DNA from: Clostridia bacterium
Lineage (GTDB): Bacteria; Bacillota_A; Clostridia; Christensenellales; CAG-138
Assembly: GCA_017394605.1 (NCBI GenBank)
Contig: JAFPXU010000003.1
Coordinates: forward strand, 1 to 49,835
DNA length: 49,835 nt
Direction: 5' to 3'
Shown here: in pieces, positions 1-9,039 of the stretch
How the letters are laid out: each line of letters starts with the position of its first letter
How positions within the stretch are numbered: position 1 is the first letter of the stretch
Notes under the pieces: generated by a model
Told to the model about the DNA's origin: nothing
The model's input: only the letters and a program-made list of their open reading frames with translations
Databases searched by the model: none
Made by a program: the position numbers and the translations under genes

Positions 1-16
1 AGGGGGCATGCCCCCT
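1..16. repeat. perfect palindrome at window edge
   Basis: AGGGGGCATGCCCCCT is a perfect palindrome that could form a 6-bp stem with a CATG loop. No T-run follows on the plus strand, and the left side lies outside the window, so whether it is a terminator cannot be decided. From here to the ftsZ terminator near 160 I see no gene. Confidence 0.4.
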
Positions 17-160
17 GTTCAAGCTTCCCTGGCGCATTCGGTTTCCTTTACTTTACAAGCCTGTATACAGCAAGAGTCTCACACTTTCATGCAAGACTCC
101 TGTTTGAACTTGATTTTACTTGATTTCTTTTATCTCAACCCCAACATTTGACATTGAGTC

Positions 161-196
161 TAAAAAAGAGCCGCCCGGGAAATGCCGGAACGGCTC
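161..196 (-). terminator. Rho-independent terminator of ftsA-ftsZ
   Basis: Read on the minus strand, GAGCCG pairs with CGGCTC around a further CCGG/CCGG pairing, and the stem is followed by six T residues. It lies 25 bases past the ftsZ stop, so it is the natural end of the ftsA-ftsZ transcript and the left border of the dcw cluster. Confidence 0.85.
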
Positions 197-220
197 AGAT
201 CTTATCACGAATCGTGAGGG

Positions 221-1534
221 TTACTTATTTCGAAGGAAAGCGGGGACATCCAGTTTATTTTTCGGGCGGTCCTGGAAGTTCTGCGGAAGATCTTCCTCGG
301 TGAACGCGGGATCGCGGGGCTGTGCCGGAGCTTCCGGACTCAGGTCTTCAACGACGGGGGACTGTACGGGCTGGCTTCCGCTGTAAGCGGGAGCGGCGCT
401 GCCTCCCGTGCCGGTTGGTCCGAAGTTCATCGGGCGCCTGGGAGCATACGCGGCGTTATTGAAGGCAAAGGGCTGACGGCCCATGCCCTGCTGCGGAGCC
501 CGGAAACCGGACTGGAGAGGAGGCTGTGCGCCGAAGACCGGACCGGAATTGCTTCCGAACTGTGTCATCTTGGGAAGAGACTGCTCGGATTCAAAACCTG
601 TCGCGATAACGGTAATGCGGATGGAATCGCCCATTGATTCATCGATATCCGCGCCGAAGATGATGTTGGCTTCCGGATCCGCGTTCTTGGAGATGATGTT
701 GGCCGCTTCGTTGACTTCTGCGAGGCTGAGATCGGCGCCGCCTGTAATGTTCATCAGGACGCCTCTCGCACCGCTGATGGTGGTTTCGAGAAGCGGGCTG
801 TCGATCGCCTGACGGGCGGCCTCTTCAGCACGTTTTTCACCGGACGCGTTGCCGATGCCCATATGCGCGAGGCCTTTTTCCTTCATGATCGTCTTGACGT
901 CGGCGAAGTCAAGGTTGATCATGGCTGGAACGGCGATCAGATCGGAAATTCCCTGGATGCCCTGACGGAGGACGTCATCCGCGACGCGGAGCGCGTCCGG
1001 AAGGCTGGCCTTGCCGACTAGATCGATCAGCTTGTCGTTCGGAATGGTGATCAGCGTGTCCACGTTGGGACGCAGCGAAGCGATGCCGATTTCCGCGTTG
1101 CGCATGCGGACCTTTCCCTCAAATGTAAAAGGCTTTGTTACGACGGCAACGGTCAGGACGCCCAGCTGCTTGGCACACTCTGCGACGATGGAGGCGGCTC
1201 CCGTGCCGGTTCCGCCGCCCATACCGGAGGTAATGAATGCCATGTCGGTATCGGCCAGAGCTTCCATGATCGCGTCGCGGCTTTCCTCGGCGGCTTTTCT
1301 GCCGACTTCGGGATCAGCGCCGGCGCCGAGTCCGCGGGTCAGCTTTTCACCGATCTGGACTTTTTTCTCGGCTTTGCTCTGATAGAGCGCCTGTTTATCG
1401 GTGTTGACAGCGATAAACTCCACACCGCGCAATCCGTACTGCACCATACGGTTGATCGCGTTACAGCCGGCGCCGCCTACACCGATGACCTTGATATTGG
1501 CGAACGTTCCGGCTTCGGAATCTTTCTCGAACAT
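221..1534 (-). CDS. ftsZ: cell division protein FtsZ
   Basis: Tubulin-like GTPase that polymerises into the cytoplasmic Z-ring and recruits the division machinery. The tubulin signature GGGTGTG lies at residues 106-112, the N-terminal nucleotide-binding loop [12 protein letters not shown] is at about 19-30, and the T7-loop region NLDFADVK follows near residue 210. After a Gly/Pro/Gln-rich linker (about 325-420) the protein ends in DVPAFLRNK, the C-terminal peptide that docks on FtsA. The length of 437 residues is ordinary apart from the fairly long linker. The start is an ATG preceded by AAGGGGGAAC. It lies 13 bases downstream of ftsA and is followed by a terminator, so the two form a transcription unit. 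Confidence 0.98.
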   Translation of the reverse strand: MFEKDSEAGTFANIKVIGVGGAGCNAINRMVQYGLRGVEFIAVNTDKQALYQSKAEKKVQIGEKLTRGLGAGADPEVGRKAAEESRDAIMEALADTDMAFITSGMGGGTGTGAASIVAECAKQLGVLTVAVVTKPFTFEGKVRMRNAEIGIASLRPNVDTLITIPNDKLIDLVGKASLPDALRVADDVLRQGIQGISDLIAVPAMINLDFADVKTIMKEKGLAHMGIGNASGEKRAEEAARQAIDSPLLETTISGARGVLMNITGGADLSLAEVNEAANIISKNADPEANIIFGADIDESMGDSIRITVIATGFESEQSLPKMTQFGSNSGPVFGAQPPLQSGFRAPQQGMGRQPFAFNNAAYAPRRPMNFGPTGTGGSAAPAYSGSQPVQSPVVEDLSPEAPAQPRDPAFTEEDLPQNFQDRPKNKLDVPAFLRNK

Positions 1535-1547
1535 AAGATGTTCCCCC

Positions 1548-2747
1548 TTACTGTATAAATAAATCTCTTAGTTTATTCAAAAAACCTGGACGGGTATCCA
1601 ACCCGGCCCCGGTATCTTGATCCGATCCACCTGCGTGCAGGACGAAATCCAGAGCTCCGAAAGCGCTCGTGTAATTCGGTGTATCCATATCCGGCATGTA
1701 CGGCATATCCCGCTTGATGTTGAGCCTAAGCTTCTGGCGGAGATATTCGCAGCCTCCGCGCATCATGGAAAAGCCGCCGCCGGACAGGTAAACGACCGGA
1801 CGGGATTCCGGATGGATGCCGAGCATTCTCAAGGATCTGCCGATCAGATCGACGAATTCTTCCGCTCTCGCCTGAACGATCAGATCAATTACCCGGCGTT
1901 CCACACGCTTGATTCCGGTAAGCAGATGAACCTGGACAATGCCGGACTCTGCCACCTGAAGGAAATTATACTTGCGTTTGATCTGCTCGGCGGATTCCAG
2001 AGGAATATCAAGGCCGTAGCTCAGATCTCTGGCTATTTGAGCGCCGCCGATATCAATGCACGTGATATCGGTGAGCGCTGCGTTTTCAATGACGCTGATG
2101 TCGGTATGGGTATATCCGACATCGATCAGGACGGCGGGGCGGACCCGTTCCTCCTCCGGGATCAGCAGAAGCGACTCCGCGAGCTGCGCGCTGATACACA
2201 TGGAAATCTCCACGGACAGTTTCTGCAGAATGGCGGTCAGTTTGTCAAGAAACGCCTCCGCGACATACATATGCGAAACCGATGCGGAAACTTCTCCTGC
2301 GTGCTGTCCCTGCGGCACTTCCGGCGTGGTGTATCCGTCGACAGTGAACCAGATCGGCGTGCTGTGCATCAGGACATATCCGGGCGCCTCCGCTTTCGCG
2401 AGCGACAGCGAGATCAGATCGTCGATGTCTTCTTCTGTGATACGGTCCTTTCTGGATTCCGTCCTGAATGAGGCGTCCGTTACGATCAGCTTCGAAAAAG
2501 GAGCGGGAACCGAAACAACAATATCGCGGATGCGGATTCTGGCCATTTCCTCAGCGTCCCGTATGGCCGTGAAAATAGCTTCCTCCAGATCTGCCTCGTT
2601 GAGGAATTCCGTTTCGGAAAAACCCGAATATTCCGCTATTCCAGCACCGTGAACGACGGTGCCTCCGCGCACCGCGGAGCTGCCGCACAGACAAACGATT
2701 TTGGAACTGCCTATATCTAAAACTGCTGTGGGTTTCAAAACCAGCAA
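1548..2747 (-). CDS. ftsA: cell division protein FtsA
   Basis: Actin-fold ATPase that tethers FtsZ to the membrane. The phosphate-1 motif LDIGSSK occurs at about residues 10-16, a second actin-type motif [11 protein letters not shown] lies near 205, and the C-terminus NKLRDLFIQ reads as the amphipathic membrane-targeting helix. The length (399) is normal. There is no ATG: the strong GGAGG site is followed by in-frame TTG, CTG and TTG codons. I give the first TTG, although its spacing is only three bases; the second TTG nine bases on would give twelve bases. The non-ATG start may keep FtsA low relative to FtsZ (inference). A promoter lies about 40-60 bases upstream. Confidence 0.95.
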   Translation of the reverse strand: MLVLKPTAVLDIGSSKIVCLCGSSAVRGGTVVHGAGIAEYSGFSETEFLNEADLEEAIFTAIRDAEEMARIRIRDIVVSVPAPFSKLIVTDASFRTESRKDRITEEDIDDLISLSLAKAEAPGYVLMHSTPIWFTVDGYTTPEVPQGQHAGEVSASVSHMYVAEAFLDKLTAILQKLSVEISMCISAQLAESLLLIPEEERVRPAVLIDVGYTHTDISVIENAALTDITCIDIGGAQIARDLSYGLDIPLESAEQIKRKYNFLQVAESGIVQVHLLTGIKRVERRVIDLIVQARAEEFVDLIGRSLRMLGIHPESRPVVYLSGGGFSMMRGGCEYLRQKLRLNIKRDMPYMPDMDTPNYTSAFGALDFVLHAGGSDQDTGAGLDTRPGFLNKLRDLFIQ

Positions 2748-2782
2748 AATCCTCCAAAAAAAGGACCTACATATACAGATTC

Positions 2783-2812
2783 AGTATACCACATAATATT
2801 TCCAATATGCAA
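2783..2812 (-). promoter_or_regulatory. predicted sigma-A promoter of ftsA-ftsZ
   Basis: On the minus strand TTGCAT (2812-2807) is followed after 18 bases by TATACT (2788-2783), with TGTGG just before the -10. It sits immediately upstream of ftsA and separates ftsA-ftsZ transcription from the rest of the dcw cluster. Confidence 0.65.
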
Positions 2813-2979
2813 ATACTGTATATTTGGGCAGGCAAAGGAGAAGAACTCGTTCCCGGAATGCCTTTTTGTTGTGCTTACTTTCAATTCATGATAATAATTA
2901 ATTCGACTGACCGTCTTTTCCCGTGAGGATAGTTTGCAAGAATAAATCAACGGCGGTTCTAAACGGAGAGGATGAAACC

Positions 2980-3633
2980 ATGATCAACCTGAAATGGATA
3001 GCAATGACAGAAGCGTTTCTGAAGCAAAGATTCGATTCCGCGATCTATTTAAATCTGCATAAGGACGCTAAGCCTTACCGAATCGAGCATACGTATCGAG
3101 TTGCAAATATAGGGAGAAAGATCGCAATCAACGAAGGATTTGACGAAACGGAGATGACCATTGCCTGTCTTCTTCACGATGTGTCATACTGCGAGGAATT
3201 CGGAGAAGACGGCTGGAAGAATCACGGCAGGCGCTCCGCTTCTATCGCACGCCCTTTTCTGAAAGAACTCGGCATTCCGGAAGAACGGATCGCCGATATG
3301 TGCTACGGGATCGCGATTCATGTGGACGATGAAGCGGATTTTTGCGGCGAGAGGACGCCCTTTGCGCTGACCGTCGGTGACGCGGATAACATTGACCGGT
3401 TCGATGTCTATCGTATTCATGAATCGCTTAGCAGCGACCGATTTCTTGAAATGCGCTTAGAGGAAAAATACGAATATGCGGGGAGACGGCTTGAGAGATT
3501 AAAGGGATTGAAAGATATGCCGATGGGGACCGGAACGGCAGAAAAAATGTGGAAATCGAGGATCGACTTTTATATCCGGTTTTATGAAAAGCTCGCCGAA
3601 CAGATCAAGAGCAGCAGTGGCGTCATGATATGA
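2980..3633 (+). CDS. HD-domain phosphohydrolase-like protein
   Basis: Predicted cytoplasmic metal-dependent phosphohydrolase of the HD superfamily (217 residues). The metal-binding pattern is H37, H66-D67 in the LLHD motif, H82 and H114, with a further acidic GDAD stretch at about 133-136. The start is ATG at 2980 because GGAGAGG lies eight bases upstream; an in-frame GTG at 2923 has no such site. The gene stands alone on the plus strand between ftsQ and ftsA, both minus-strand dcw genes, and has its own terminator. The substrate is not visible; HD proteins include nucleotidases, (p)ppGpp hydrolases and cyclic-nucleotide phosphodiesterases, and no specific signature of these was found. Confidence 0.85.
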   Translation: MINLKWIAMTEAFLKQRFDSAIYLNLHKDAKPYRIEHTYRVANIGRKIAINEGFDETEMTIACLLHDVSYCEEFGEDGWKNHGRRSASIARPFLKELGIPEERIADMCYGIAIHVDDEADFCGERTPFALTVGDADNIDRFDVYRIHESLSSDRFLEMRLEEKYEYAGRRLERLKGLKDMPMGTGTAEKMWKSRIDFYIRFYEKLAEQIKSSSGVMI

Positions 3634-3689
3634 CGGTCCGGTTCGATTCGCTGCGATATCGCGGGGTCTATTCAGAGTGTGCATTCTAT

Positions 3690-3720
3690 GAAACGGGACA
3701 GCCGTTCGGCTGTCCTTTCA
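3690..3720 (+). terminator. terminator after HD-domain gene
   Basis: GGACAGCC-GTTC-GGCTGTCC (3696-3715) is an 8-bp perfect stem with a 4-base loop followed by TTTCATCTT. It lies between the convergent HD gene and ftsQ and may work in both directions. The same stem sequence recurs at 6562-6580. Confidence 0.75.
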
Positions 3721-3741
3721 TCTTCATGAGCAGAGGATCCT

Positions 3742-5286
3742 TTATCCTTGAAACTCATCGCCTCCGCCGGGCTGGATCGGGACCGGAGTCGGTGTGGCGG
3801 GAACGGGAGTCTGGTAAGGCGTGGGCTGAACCGATTCGGTCAGCGGAGCGTTTTCGCCCGAGGTCTGTTCCGAGTCGGGATTGGATTCCGAATTGAAGGA
3901 GCCGCTGATCGTATTGGTGGCAGTCGCGTTCGGGGGAGAATACACGATTCCGTTCTTCGCGGAAAGGTAGAGCGTTCCGGTCTGAATGCCGCTGGACTGC
4001 AGACGGGGCAGCAATGACTTCAGGGAAGTAAACTTTGCATCCAGATCCGTCGGCTGGCCGATGAAAATCTTAAATCCGCTGGGCGTATACATGGCGATCG
4101 CAAGAGGGGTCGTCATATCCAGCGTTGAAATCGTATAGGTAAGCTCGTATTCCCGGATCTTTTCTATGAGCGTGATCATGGTGGAGGTTGCGAAGTCGCT
4201 GGAGTCGCCGACACGCTGACCGAGCTGGAATCCCGTCATACTGATACCCGTGATCTGAAGCAGATCGCTGATATCCGTTCCGCCGCTCATGGAAAGAACG
4301 TAGCCGTTTTCATCGATGATGACGTTGTAGTCAAGACCGATGATGCCCGCCGCCTCTTTTCGTTCCGTGATATCGATACGGACATGGGAGGGGAAGATGT
4401 ACGTGATGTCGTTGACCTGAAGATAGGGGTCCTCTTCAATCCGCGCTTTCGCGGCGTCGAGATCCACAAAGAACATATGCTTGCCTAGTTCAAGACCCGA
4501 AGCCCGGATAATATAGTCGGCGCTGTACTGATCGTTTCCGATGACGGCGATGTCGCTCAGAAGGAAGGTATAATATACGGCGAACGCGACTGCGACCACA
4601 ATAATGGCAATGAAAGCGAAATTCAGGGCGGATCGTTTGATATACTCCTTGAACTTGTGCTTTCGGGCGGCTTTCTTTTCGTTGATCTCCCGCTGCTTTT
4701 TTTCTTCTCTTTCCTGATTCTCCTTCTGCGCTTTCTCCATGGCGCGTATCGTTTCCGTCTCATTTACGTTGACACGCACGGCAGCAGTGGTTTTTCCGGA
4801 AGGGCGAAAGATTCTGGTCCTCCCGCTGGATTTCGGCGCGGAACCGCCCGATTCTTCATTGTCAAAAAGCTGGATCTCCTCTGGAAGTTCCGGAGGGACA
4901 GGCTGATTAACTTCATTTTCGGGAACAGCGGATTGCTTAGGAGAATTCTGCTCAAGCCGGAGCTCGGAGAAGTCCGGAACGACCTTTTCGCCGTTGTCCC
5001 AAACCAGCTTCTCGGCGTTTTCCATGTCCTGCTCATCCGAAAACTCCAGAACGGAGTCGTCGTCAAAGAGCTGAATCGGCTCTTCCTCTGATTCTTCCGC
5101 GTAATCTCCGTTCTCATCCGGAAGGAAAGAATCATGAACGCTGTCGGAATCGTTGAAGTCCTGATCATCTCCGCCGATCAGGTCCAGACTCTCCTCTTCG
5201 AGCTCTTCGGGAGAATAAAAGAAAGCAGACAGGATGCTCTGCTTCAGCGTGTTCTTCTGTTTCTTTTTATTCTTCTTCTTCGACAT
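3742..5286 (-). CDS. ftsQ: cell division protein FtsQ/DivIB with long acidic cytoplasmic region
   Basis: Bitopic division protein that links FtsL/FtsB-type proteins to the septal synthase. One membrane segment lies at about residues 221-243, followed by a POTRA domain (about 244-315, starting IAVIGNDQYS) and the beta domain, then a Pro/Thr-rich tail ending near PVPIQPGGGDEFQG. At 514 residues it is about twice the size of Bacillus DivIB. The extra length is mainly about 220 cytoplasmic residues: a Lys-rich start, a strongly acidic stretch (about 28-100) and a charged helical segment (about 180-215). The ATG is two bases after the ftsW stop, without a strong ribosome site, suggesting translational coupling. 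Confidence 0.9.
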   Translation of the reverse strand: MSKKKNKKKQKNTLKQSILSAFFYSPEELEEESLDLIGGDDQDFNDSDSVHDSFLPDENGDYAEESEEEPIQLFDDDSVLEFSDEQDMENAEKLVWDNGEKVVPDFSELRLEQNSPKQSAVPENEVNQPVPPELPEEIQLFDNEESGGSAPKSSGRTRIFRPSGKTTAAVRVNVNETETIRAMEKAQKENQEREEKKQREINEKKAARKHKFKEYIKRSALNFAFIAIIVVAVAFAVYYTFLLSDIAVIGNDQYSADYIIRASGLELGKHMFFVDLDAAKARIEEDPYLQVNDITYIFPSHVRIDITERKEAAGIIGLDYNVIIDENGYVLSMSGGTDISDLLQITGISMTGFQLGQRVGDSSDFATSTMITLIEKIREYELTYTISTLDMTTPLAIAMYTPSGFKIFIGQPTDLDAKFTSLKSLLPRLQSSGIQTGTLYLSAKNGIVYSPPNATATNTISGSFNSESNPDSEQTSGENAPLTESVQPTPYQTPVPATPTPVPIQPGGGDEFQG

Positions 5287-5288
5287 TT

Positions 5289-6482
5289 TTATTCAGCAGC
5301 TGCCGCAGGGGCAGATTCTTTCTTGGCGGGCGCTTTGCGCCTGCGGAACGCAGCGCGGAGGATAGGCCGCATGGAGCCGGACGTCGATCTGGAGATATTG
5401 AGCAGCACGCCCATGGCCGCGAGGAAAATGACCATGGAGGAACCGCCCGCGCTGATGAACGGAAGCGCCTGGCCGGTTGTCGGGAACGTGCCGGTCACAA
5501 CGCCGATATTAACGAAGATCTGAATCGCGAAAACGATCGTGATGCCGGCGGCAAGAAGGCTGCCGAAACGGTCGCGGCAGCGGAGCGCGATTCGGATGCC
5601 GCGGTAGATGATGAATCCGTACGCGAGGAGGATGAGAAATCCCCCGACAAACCCGAGTTCTTCGCATACGATGGAGAAGATGAAGTCGGACTCGCCGTAT
5701 GTCATGAACAGGAGCTTCTGCCTGCTGTTGTTCAGACCGCGCCCCAGAAGGCCGCCGCTTCCGATGGCATAGAAGGACTGGATCAGCTGGTAGCCAGTGC
5801 CGAGCGGATCCGCCCAGGGATTCCGGAAGGAGGTCAGACGCGCGAAACGGTAGGGCTCTATGACGGCGAGCAGAATAAACATTCCGATTCCTGCCACGAG
5901 CAGAACGAGCATCTGTTTTCCGTCGCAGCCGCCGACGAACAGCAGCGCGTATCCCATGACGCCGATGATAACAGCCATGGACATGTTGGGCTGGAGCATG
6001 ACCAGACCGCAGATCACGCCGATGATCAGAAGCATGGGAAGCATGCCGTACTTGAACGTATGCATGACTTCGTGCTTCTTGCTCATGAAGGAGCACATGT
6101 ACAGCATCATGCCGAATTTCGCGATCTCGGATGGCTGGATACTCTGTCCGGCGATGATCAGCCAGCGCTTGCCTCCGTTGATCTCCCTGCCGAATATCAG
6201 AACCGCGACGAGAAGAACGACGGAGATAAGGAAACCGATGACCTTTAAAGGTTCGAGACGCCTGTAATCGAAAAAGGAAAGGGCGATCATGACGGGATAT
6301 CCGATCGCCAGGTAAACGGCCTGCTTGCGGATGTAAAAATACCCGTCATAGTTGGTGGAGGACGTGTTCATCGCGTAGTAGTAACTGGCGGAGAAAACCA
6401 TGACAAGGCCGAAAGCGCACAGGAGCGTAACGGTCAGCAAGATCGCGAAATCCAGATGCTGGCGCTTTGCTTTCGTTGCCAT
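5289..6482 (-). CDS. ftsW: septal peptidoglycan glycosyltransferase FtsW (SEDS family)
   Basis: Polytopic SEDS glycosyltransferase that polymerises lipid II at the septum together with a class B PBP. About ten membrane segments are visible, with FSASYYYA after the first and the family motif around GESDFIFSIVCEELG that contains the essential acidic residue. The length of 397 is normal, and the C-terminus is a charged Ala/Lys-rich cytoplasmic tail. The start is ATG with AAAGGAGGAG seven bases upstream. A promoter and a hairpin in the gap to murD suggest that ftsW-ftsQ can be transcribed separately from the upstream genes. murG, often next to ftsW, is not here. Confidence 0.96.
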   Translation of the reverse strand: MATKAKRQHLDFAILLTVTLLCAFGLVMVFSASYYYAMNTSSTNYDGYFYIRKQAVYLAIGYPVMIALSFFDYRRLEPLKVIGFLISVVLLVAVLIFGREINGGKRWLIIAGQSIQPSEIAKFGMMLYMCSFMSKKHEVMHTFKYGMLPMLLIIGVICGLVMLQPNMSMAVIIGVMGYALLFVGGCDGKQMLVLLVAGIGMFILLAVIEPYRFARLTSFRNPWADPLGTGYQLIQSFYAIGSGGLLGRGLNNSRQKLLFMTYGESDFIFSIVCEELGFVGGFLILLAYGFIIYRGIRIALRCRDRFGSLLAAGITIVFAIQIFVNIGVVTGTFPTTGQALPFISAGGSSMVIFLAAMGVLLNISRSTSGSMRPILRAAFRRRKAPAKKESAPAAAAE

Positions 6483-6529
6483 GATACACTCCTCCTTTCA
6501 ATCGGCATACACATCCACATTAATAAAAA

Positions 6530-6558
6530 ATTATACTATGCCGTATCTATAAAAACAA
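6530..6558 (-). promoter_or_regulatory. predicted internal promoter for ftsW-ftsQ
   Basis: On the minus strand TTGTTT (6558-6553) and a perfect TATAAT (6535-6530) are separated by 17 bases, placed about 50 bases ahead of the ftsW start. The -35 hexamer lies inside the U-rich end of the preceding hairpin. Confidence 0.7.
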
Positions 6559-6580
6559 GTTGGACAGCCGGCGGCTGTCC
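6551..6580 (-). terminator. hairpin after murD, possible partial terminator
   Basis: GGACAGCC pairs with GGCTGTCC (6562-6580) with a 3-base loop. Downstream on the minus strand comes AACTTGTTTTT, a poor U-tract, so termination is probably incomplete. The stem is identical to that at 3696-3715. Confidence 0.55.
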
Positions 6581-6622
6581 AGAGTTTTGAATAATGTTAC
6601 GATTCTGTTGAAATCAGTCCTT

Positions 6623-7972
6623 TTAATAGGCGTTGACGATCTGCTTGAAGATTTCTCCGCGTTGCTCGTAATTTTCGAACATGCCCCAACTGGCGCAGGC
6701 GGGAGAGAGGAGCACGGTGTCACCGGGCTGCGCGAGGGCTCTTGCCATGCCGACCGCTTCGCGGAAGGTCTCCGCCTTGTGGCACAGATGTGCCATGCCT
6801 GCGTCGATAGCGGTATCCAGGATCTTTTGCTGCGTCTGGCCGATGACGACCATTGCACGGATCTTGCCGGACTGTTTGAAGACATCGAACATCTCGTGAA
6901 AGTCGGAATGTTTGTCAAAGCCGCCAAGCAGCATGACGGTCGGCGTTTTCATCGCCTCGATCGCACGGATGGTGGAAGCGGGGTTGGTGCCCTTGCTGTC
7001 GTTGACGTAGCGGACGCCGTCCAGTTCGCGGACAAACTCGATCCGGTGCTCTACGCCGGGGAATGTTTTCAAAACCTGCGCGACCGTCTCCGGAGCGATC
7101 CCCATGGACAGCGCAAGCAGCGAGGACAGCATGGCGTTTTCAAGGTTATGTCCGCCTGGGATCCGGATATCGTCCGCTTTAATGACAAACGTATCTATGC
7201 CGTTCCTCCTGTAGATGACGTCTTCTCCCGAAAGGAACATGCCGTTCGGTACCGGTTCCTTTCTGGAGAAGAAGAGGCATTCCGCCGGGGTGCAGTCCTG
7301 CATGTCCCGGACGATCGGATCGTCGTAGTTCAACACGGCAAAATCGTCCGCGGTCTGGTTGTCAAACACTTTCTTTTTGGCGGCGATGTAATGTTCCATA
7401 TCTCCGAAGTGATCCAGATGGTCCTCGGTGATGTTGCAGCAGGCGGCCGCGCGCGCATGGAACTCCGTGCATCCCTCAAGCTGCAGCGCGGCTGTTTCGG
7501 CGACGATGATGTCCCCGGGCTGTGTTTCTTCCGCGTGTTCCGTGATGGCGATGCCGATATTTCCAAGCACAAAGGTGCGGAACCCTGCAGCCTTGAAGAT
7601 CTCTCCGGTCAGAGCGGTCGAGGTCGTTTTGCCGTTTGTTCCCGTAATGCAGACGAAATCCGCCTTGGCATAACGGTAACCGAGTTCGATTTCGGACTCG
7701 ATCTCAATGCCGCGCTTTCTTGCTTCGGAAAGAAACGGTACAGTCATCGGGATGATAGGGCTCGGTATGATCAGATCGGCCCCTTCGATCAGAGGCAGGG
7801 GATCCTCGCCGAGATGCCAGTCGCACGCATATCCTTTCAATGCGTCCTCAAGTCCCGGAATCTCGGATTTCATATCGTTGATGACGACATGCCAGCCGTG
7901 CCTGCACAGAAGCTTGGCCGCGCCGATTCCGCTTTTAGCCATTCCGACGATCAAAGCAGTCTTATTAAGCAT
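6623..7972 (-). CDS. murD: UDP-N-acetylmuramoyl-L-alanine--D-glutamate ligase
   Basis: Cytoplasmic Mur ligase that adds D-glutamate to UDP-MurNAc-L-Ala using ATP. The ATP loop GTNGKTT is at about residues 111-117, an N-terminal Rossmann motif VGMAKSGIGAAKLL is at about 9-23, and the central-domain motifs HRIEFV and NDSKGTNP are present. The start is chosen at 7972 (MLNKTALIVG) because AAAGGA lies seven bases upstream; the longer reading frame to 8005 would start inside a terminator hairpin. The length is then 449, the usual size. A terminator-like hairpin sits between mraY and this gene. Confidence 0.96.
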   Translation of the reverse strand: MLNKTALIVGMAKSGIGAAKLLCRHGWHVVINDMKSEIPGLEDALKGYACDWHLGEDPLPLIEGADLIIPSPIIPMTVPFLSEARKRGIEIESEIELGYRYAKADFVCITGTNGKTTSTALTGEIFKAAGFRTFVLGNIGIAITEHAEETQPGDIIVAETAALQLEGCTEFHARAAACCNITEDHLDHFGDMEHYIAAKKKVFDNQTADDFAVLNYDDPIVRDMQDCTPAECLFFSRKEPVPNGMFLSGEDVIYRRNGIDTFVIKADDIRIPGGHNLENAMLSSLLALSMGIAPETVAQVLKTFPGVEHRIEFVRELDGVRYVNDSKGTNPASTIRAIEAMKTPTVMLLGGFDKHSDFHEMFDVFKQSGKIRAMVVIGQTQQKILDTAIDAGMAHLCHKAETFREAVGMARALAQPGDTVLLSPACASWGMFENYEQRGEIFKQIVNAY

Positions 7973-7987
7973 TTCAGGTCCTTTCAT

Positions 7988-8010
7988 AAAAAAAGGAGGA
8001 ATCATCCTCC
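7988..8010 (-). terminator. terminator or attenuator between mraY and murD
   Basis: Minus-strand GGAGGA-TGAT-TCCTCC (8010-7995) is followed by seven T residues (7994-7988). It begins 16 bases past the mraY stop and ends 15 bases before the murD start. The 6-bp stem is short, so read-through is likely. Confidence 0.65.
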
Positions 8011-8025
8011 AACGGATCAGCCGCC

Positions 8026-9033
8026 TCAGCGGCAGTAGAAGCCAAGCACGCAGATCGCGCAGAACAGAGCGGTCACGATGGAATACATGGTGACGATCTT
8101 GCTTTCGTGATAGCCCAGCAGCTCGAAATGATGATGGAGCGGAGCCATTTTGAAGATGCGCTTGCCGTGCCGGAGTTTATAGGAGCCGACCTGCAGAATG
8201 ACAGATACGGCCGAAGCGACATAGCAGATTCCCATAAGGGGAAGGAAGACGATGGACTTCGAGCAGATACCGAGTATCGCGACGATACCGCCGAGCGCCA
8301 TGGAACCCGTGTCGCCCATGAAGATTCTGGCGGGATAGCTGTTGAACCACAGGAATCCCGCTAGAGAGCCGACTACGGCGAGACAGAAGATGGTCATGCT
8401 GTTCAGATTGGTCGCGTAAGCGGAAAACCCGAGCGCGTTCGCCTGCCGTGACAGGACGGAAAAGATCAGGCTCATCGCAACGGTGAAGATCAGCGTCACG
8501 GAGGAGGACAGACCGTCCAGCCCGTCCGTCAGGTTCACGGAATTGACCTCCGCGATGATGACGAACATGACAAAGGGAATGTACCAGATTCCGAGATCGA
8601 TGGTCTTGCTCGTGAAAGGAAGGTACAAGGAAGACCCGATGTTCGGGGAAAGATAGGCCCATACGGCGAAGATCAGGGACAGCGCGACCTGAAAAATGAT
8701 CTTCTGATAGGCGCGCAGGCCGAGATTCCGGGATAGCTTAATCTTGATGAAATCGTCCAGGAAGCCGAGCATTCCGAATCCGAACGCGCAAAGGATCGCC
8801 GGAAGCAGCATGGCGGCTCCGGGAAGCCCGAACGCAAGGGAAGCGATGATGATCGCTCCGATGAACGTGATGCCGCCCATCGTGGGCGTGCCTTGCTTCT
8901 TCAGATGGGAGGCGGGACCGTCTTCACGTTCGGTCTGACCGAATTTCAGGCGGTGCAGCACAGGGAGAAGGATCGGGCATGTGATCATGACAATCGCAAA
9001 TGCGACAATGGCGGTAAGAATATAGGTTGTCAT
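8026..9033 (-). CDS. mraY: phospho-N-acetylmuramoyl-pentapeptide-transferase
   Basis: Integral membrane enzyme that transfers phospho-MurNAc-pentapeptide from UDP to undecaprenyl phosphate, giving lipid I. The catalytic acidic motifs are all present: LGFLDDFIK (about residue 95), NLTDGLDGL (about 175), and FMGDTGSMALGG (about 245), with the His-rich HHHFELLG near the end. About ten membrane segments and a length of 335 fit the family. It starts six bases after murE stops. In most dcw clusters murF separates murE and mraY; here it is missing. Confidence 0.97.
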   Translation of the reverse strand: MTTYILTAIVAFAIVMITCPILLPVLHRLKFGQTEREDGPASHLKKQGTPTMGGITFIGAIIIASLAFGLPGAAMLLPAILCAFGFGMLGFLDDFIKIKLSRNLGLRAYQKIIFQVALSLIFAVWAYLSPNIGSSLYLPFTSKTIDLGIWYIPFVMFVIIAEVNSVNLTDGLDGLSSSVTLIFTVAMSLIFSVLSRQANALGFSAYATNLNSMTIFCLAVVGSLAGFLWFNSYPARIFMGDTGSMALGGIVAILGICSKSIVFLPLMGICYVASAVSVILQVGSYKLRHGKRIFKMAPLHHHFELLGYHESKIVTMYSIVTALFCAICVLGFYCR

Positions 9034-9039
9034 ACGGCC

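Noticed and set aside
2923..2979. GTG start 19 codons upstream for the HD-domain protein
   Set aside because: No ribosome site there, whereas GGAGAGG lies eight bases before ATG 2980.
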